In this document: one piece after another, positions 63,225-64,000 of the stretch
Numbering within the stretch: position 1 is the stretch's first letter
How the letters are laid out: every line of letters begins with the position of its first letter
Source of the DNA: Corynebacterium sp. CNJ-954
GTDB lineage: Bacteria; Actinomycetota; Actinomycetes; Mycobacteriales; Mycobacteriaceae
Direction of reading: 5' to 3'
Length of the DNA: 64,000 nt
NCBI RefSeq assembly: GCF_001942345.1
Contig: NZ_MKKI01000033.1
Coordinates: 1-64,000 of the forward strand
The notes under the pieces: generated by a model
Told to the model about the DNA's origin: nothing
The model's database searches: none
Seen by the model: the letters and a program-made list of their open reading frames with translations, nothing else
Made by a program: the position numbers and the translations under genes

Positions 63225-64000
63225 ATGAGAAAGTTCCTCACCATCGTCGCGGCCCTGGTTCTCGCCGTCGTCCTTGTCATCGGTATCGGCCAGTGGGTCA
63301 ACCGTGGCACGGGCCCGGACGAGCCGGCTCCCGGCCCGGGGCCCACGCGCACCACGGACGCGCAGCAGCCGGACTCCTGCCCGGACTACCAGCTGTTCGC
63401 AGCACCGGGTACGTGGGAGTCCACCGCCGACGATGATCCGATCCATCCGTCGTCGCGTCCGCAGTCTCTGCTGCTCAATGTCACGCAGCCACTGCAGGAG
63501 GAGTTCGGCGACGGGGTCGACGGCGGCCAGCTGAAGAGCTGGACGCTGCCGTACACCGCCCAGTTCCGCAACATCCAGGCGTTGCGTGAGATGTCGTACG
63601 ACGACTCCCGCAACGAGGGCTACGCCAAGCTCGAGAACGAGATGATCTCCGTCAACGAGATGTGCCCGGCAACCCGCATGATCATCGTCGGCTTCAGCCA
63701 GGGTGCAGTACTCGCCGGTGACCTGGCCACCGCGATCGGCAACGGCCAGTCAGCCGTCCCCGCCGACGCGATCGCCGGAGTGTCGCTGATCGCCGACGGA
63801 CGCCGTGAGGACGGCAAGGGTGACCTGGTGGGCAGCCCCGACGCCACGGGCATCGGCGCGGAGATCGCCCTGAGTTCGGTGGGGCCGCTGGTGGCACCGA
63901 TCGTGCCGGGGGCGTCGATGCGTGGTCCACGCCCGCAGGACTTCGGTGCGCTGGGGGACCGGACGCTGCAGTTCTGTGCGCCGGCGGACCTGGTGTGCAG
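63225..64000 (+). CDS. cutinase-like serine esterase (Rv3802c-type), C-terminus beyond the window
   Basis: Envelope thioesterase/phospholipase essential for mycolate metabolism in mycobacteria (Rv3802c). At least 258 residues are visible. N-terminal anchor or signal MRKFLTIVAALVLAVVLVIGIGQ, a Pro-rich stretch, then the alpha/beta-hydrolase domain with LFAAPGTWES, nucleophile IIVGFSQGAVLAGDLA, and CAPADLVC with the catalytic Asp at the window end. The catalytic His and stop lie beyond 64000. In relatives the next genes are fadD32, pks13 and accD4. Confidence 0.92.
   Translation, partial: MRKFLTIVAALVLAVVLVIGIGQWVNRGTGPDEPAPGPGPTRTTDAQQPDSCPDYQLFAAPGTWESTADDDPIHPSSRPQSLLLNVTQPLQEEFGDGVDGGQLKSWTLPYTAQFRNIQALREMSYDDSRNEGYAKLENEMISVNEMCPATRMIIVGFSQGAVLAGDLATAIGNGQSAVPADAIAGVSLIADGRREDGKGDLVGSPDATGIGAEIALSSVGPLVAPIVPGASMRGPRPQDFGALGDRTLQFCAPADLVC

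Overview
The window is GC-rich chromosomal DNA of a mycolic-acid-containing actinobacterium, most likely a high-GC Corynebacterium. The evidence is a run of cell-envelope genes: UDP-galactopyranose mutase (glf), galactofuranosyltransferase GlfT2, a PAP2 phosphatase and UbiA-type decaprenyl-phosphate phosphoribosyltransferase, two antigen-85-type mycolyltransferases (one with LGFP repeats), and a cutinase-like Rv3802c homologue cut off by the window end. The species cannot be named from sequence alone.

Left core block (1-25.1 kb): partial sodA, ldh, a patatin-like protein, a glycerophosphodiesterase, a DUF5926 protein, tpx, an LCP-family ligase, an SdpI-like membrane protein, an orphan iron-type binding lipoprotein, an unrecognised 402-residue protein, a secreted SGNH esterase, an acyl-CoA/AMP ligase, an amidase-CPBP protease pair, pheA-histidine phosphatase, a metallopeptidase-septum protein pair, serS-acyltransferase-HAD phosphatase, YbjN, fabG-maoC, a quinone-reductase-like protein and glf. 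Every frame here is intact. Many genes are probably leaderless: a TANNNT hexamer ends 6-8 nt before the start codon.

Accessory block (25.1-54.6 kb) lies between glf and glfT2, which are neighbours in Mycobacterium tuberculosis and close together in related genomes. It holds: (a) a two-component system with a membrane-anchored acidic protein; (b) an integrase fragment cut by a decayed IS3-family element; (c) TetR/hydrolase/DJ-1 genes and a gene-poor kilobase; (d) a TetR-controlled MHS transporter; (e) a lipid/aromatic-type catabolic group (SDR, quinone reductase, TetR, acyl-CoA ligase); (f) an iron/siderophore-type locus made of an exporter-fold ABC heterodimer, four FecB/FepB-type lipoproteins, a siderophore-interacting flavoreductase and two AraC regulators, with no BtuC-type permease; (g) an NAD(P)-binding reductase and an acyl-CoA dehydrogenase. 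Between 36.5 and 50.1 kb at least six, probably seven, reading-frame breaks all look like loss of one base at a short C run.

Right core block (54.6-64 kb): glfT2-PAP2-ubiA are translationally overlapped. Mycolyltransferase, a hemolysin-III family protein, LGFP mycolyltransferase-lipoprotein and the cutinase-like gene follow. The arabinosyltransferase gene aftB, normally between ubiA and the mycolyltransferases, is absent here. Together these genes make the galactan and decaprenyl-phosphoarabinose precursor and attach mycolates to the cell wall.
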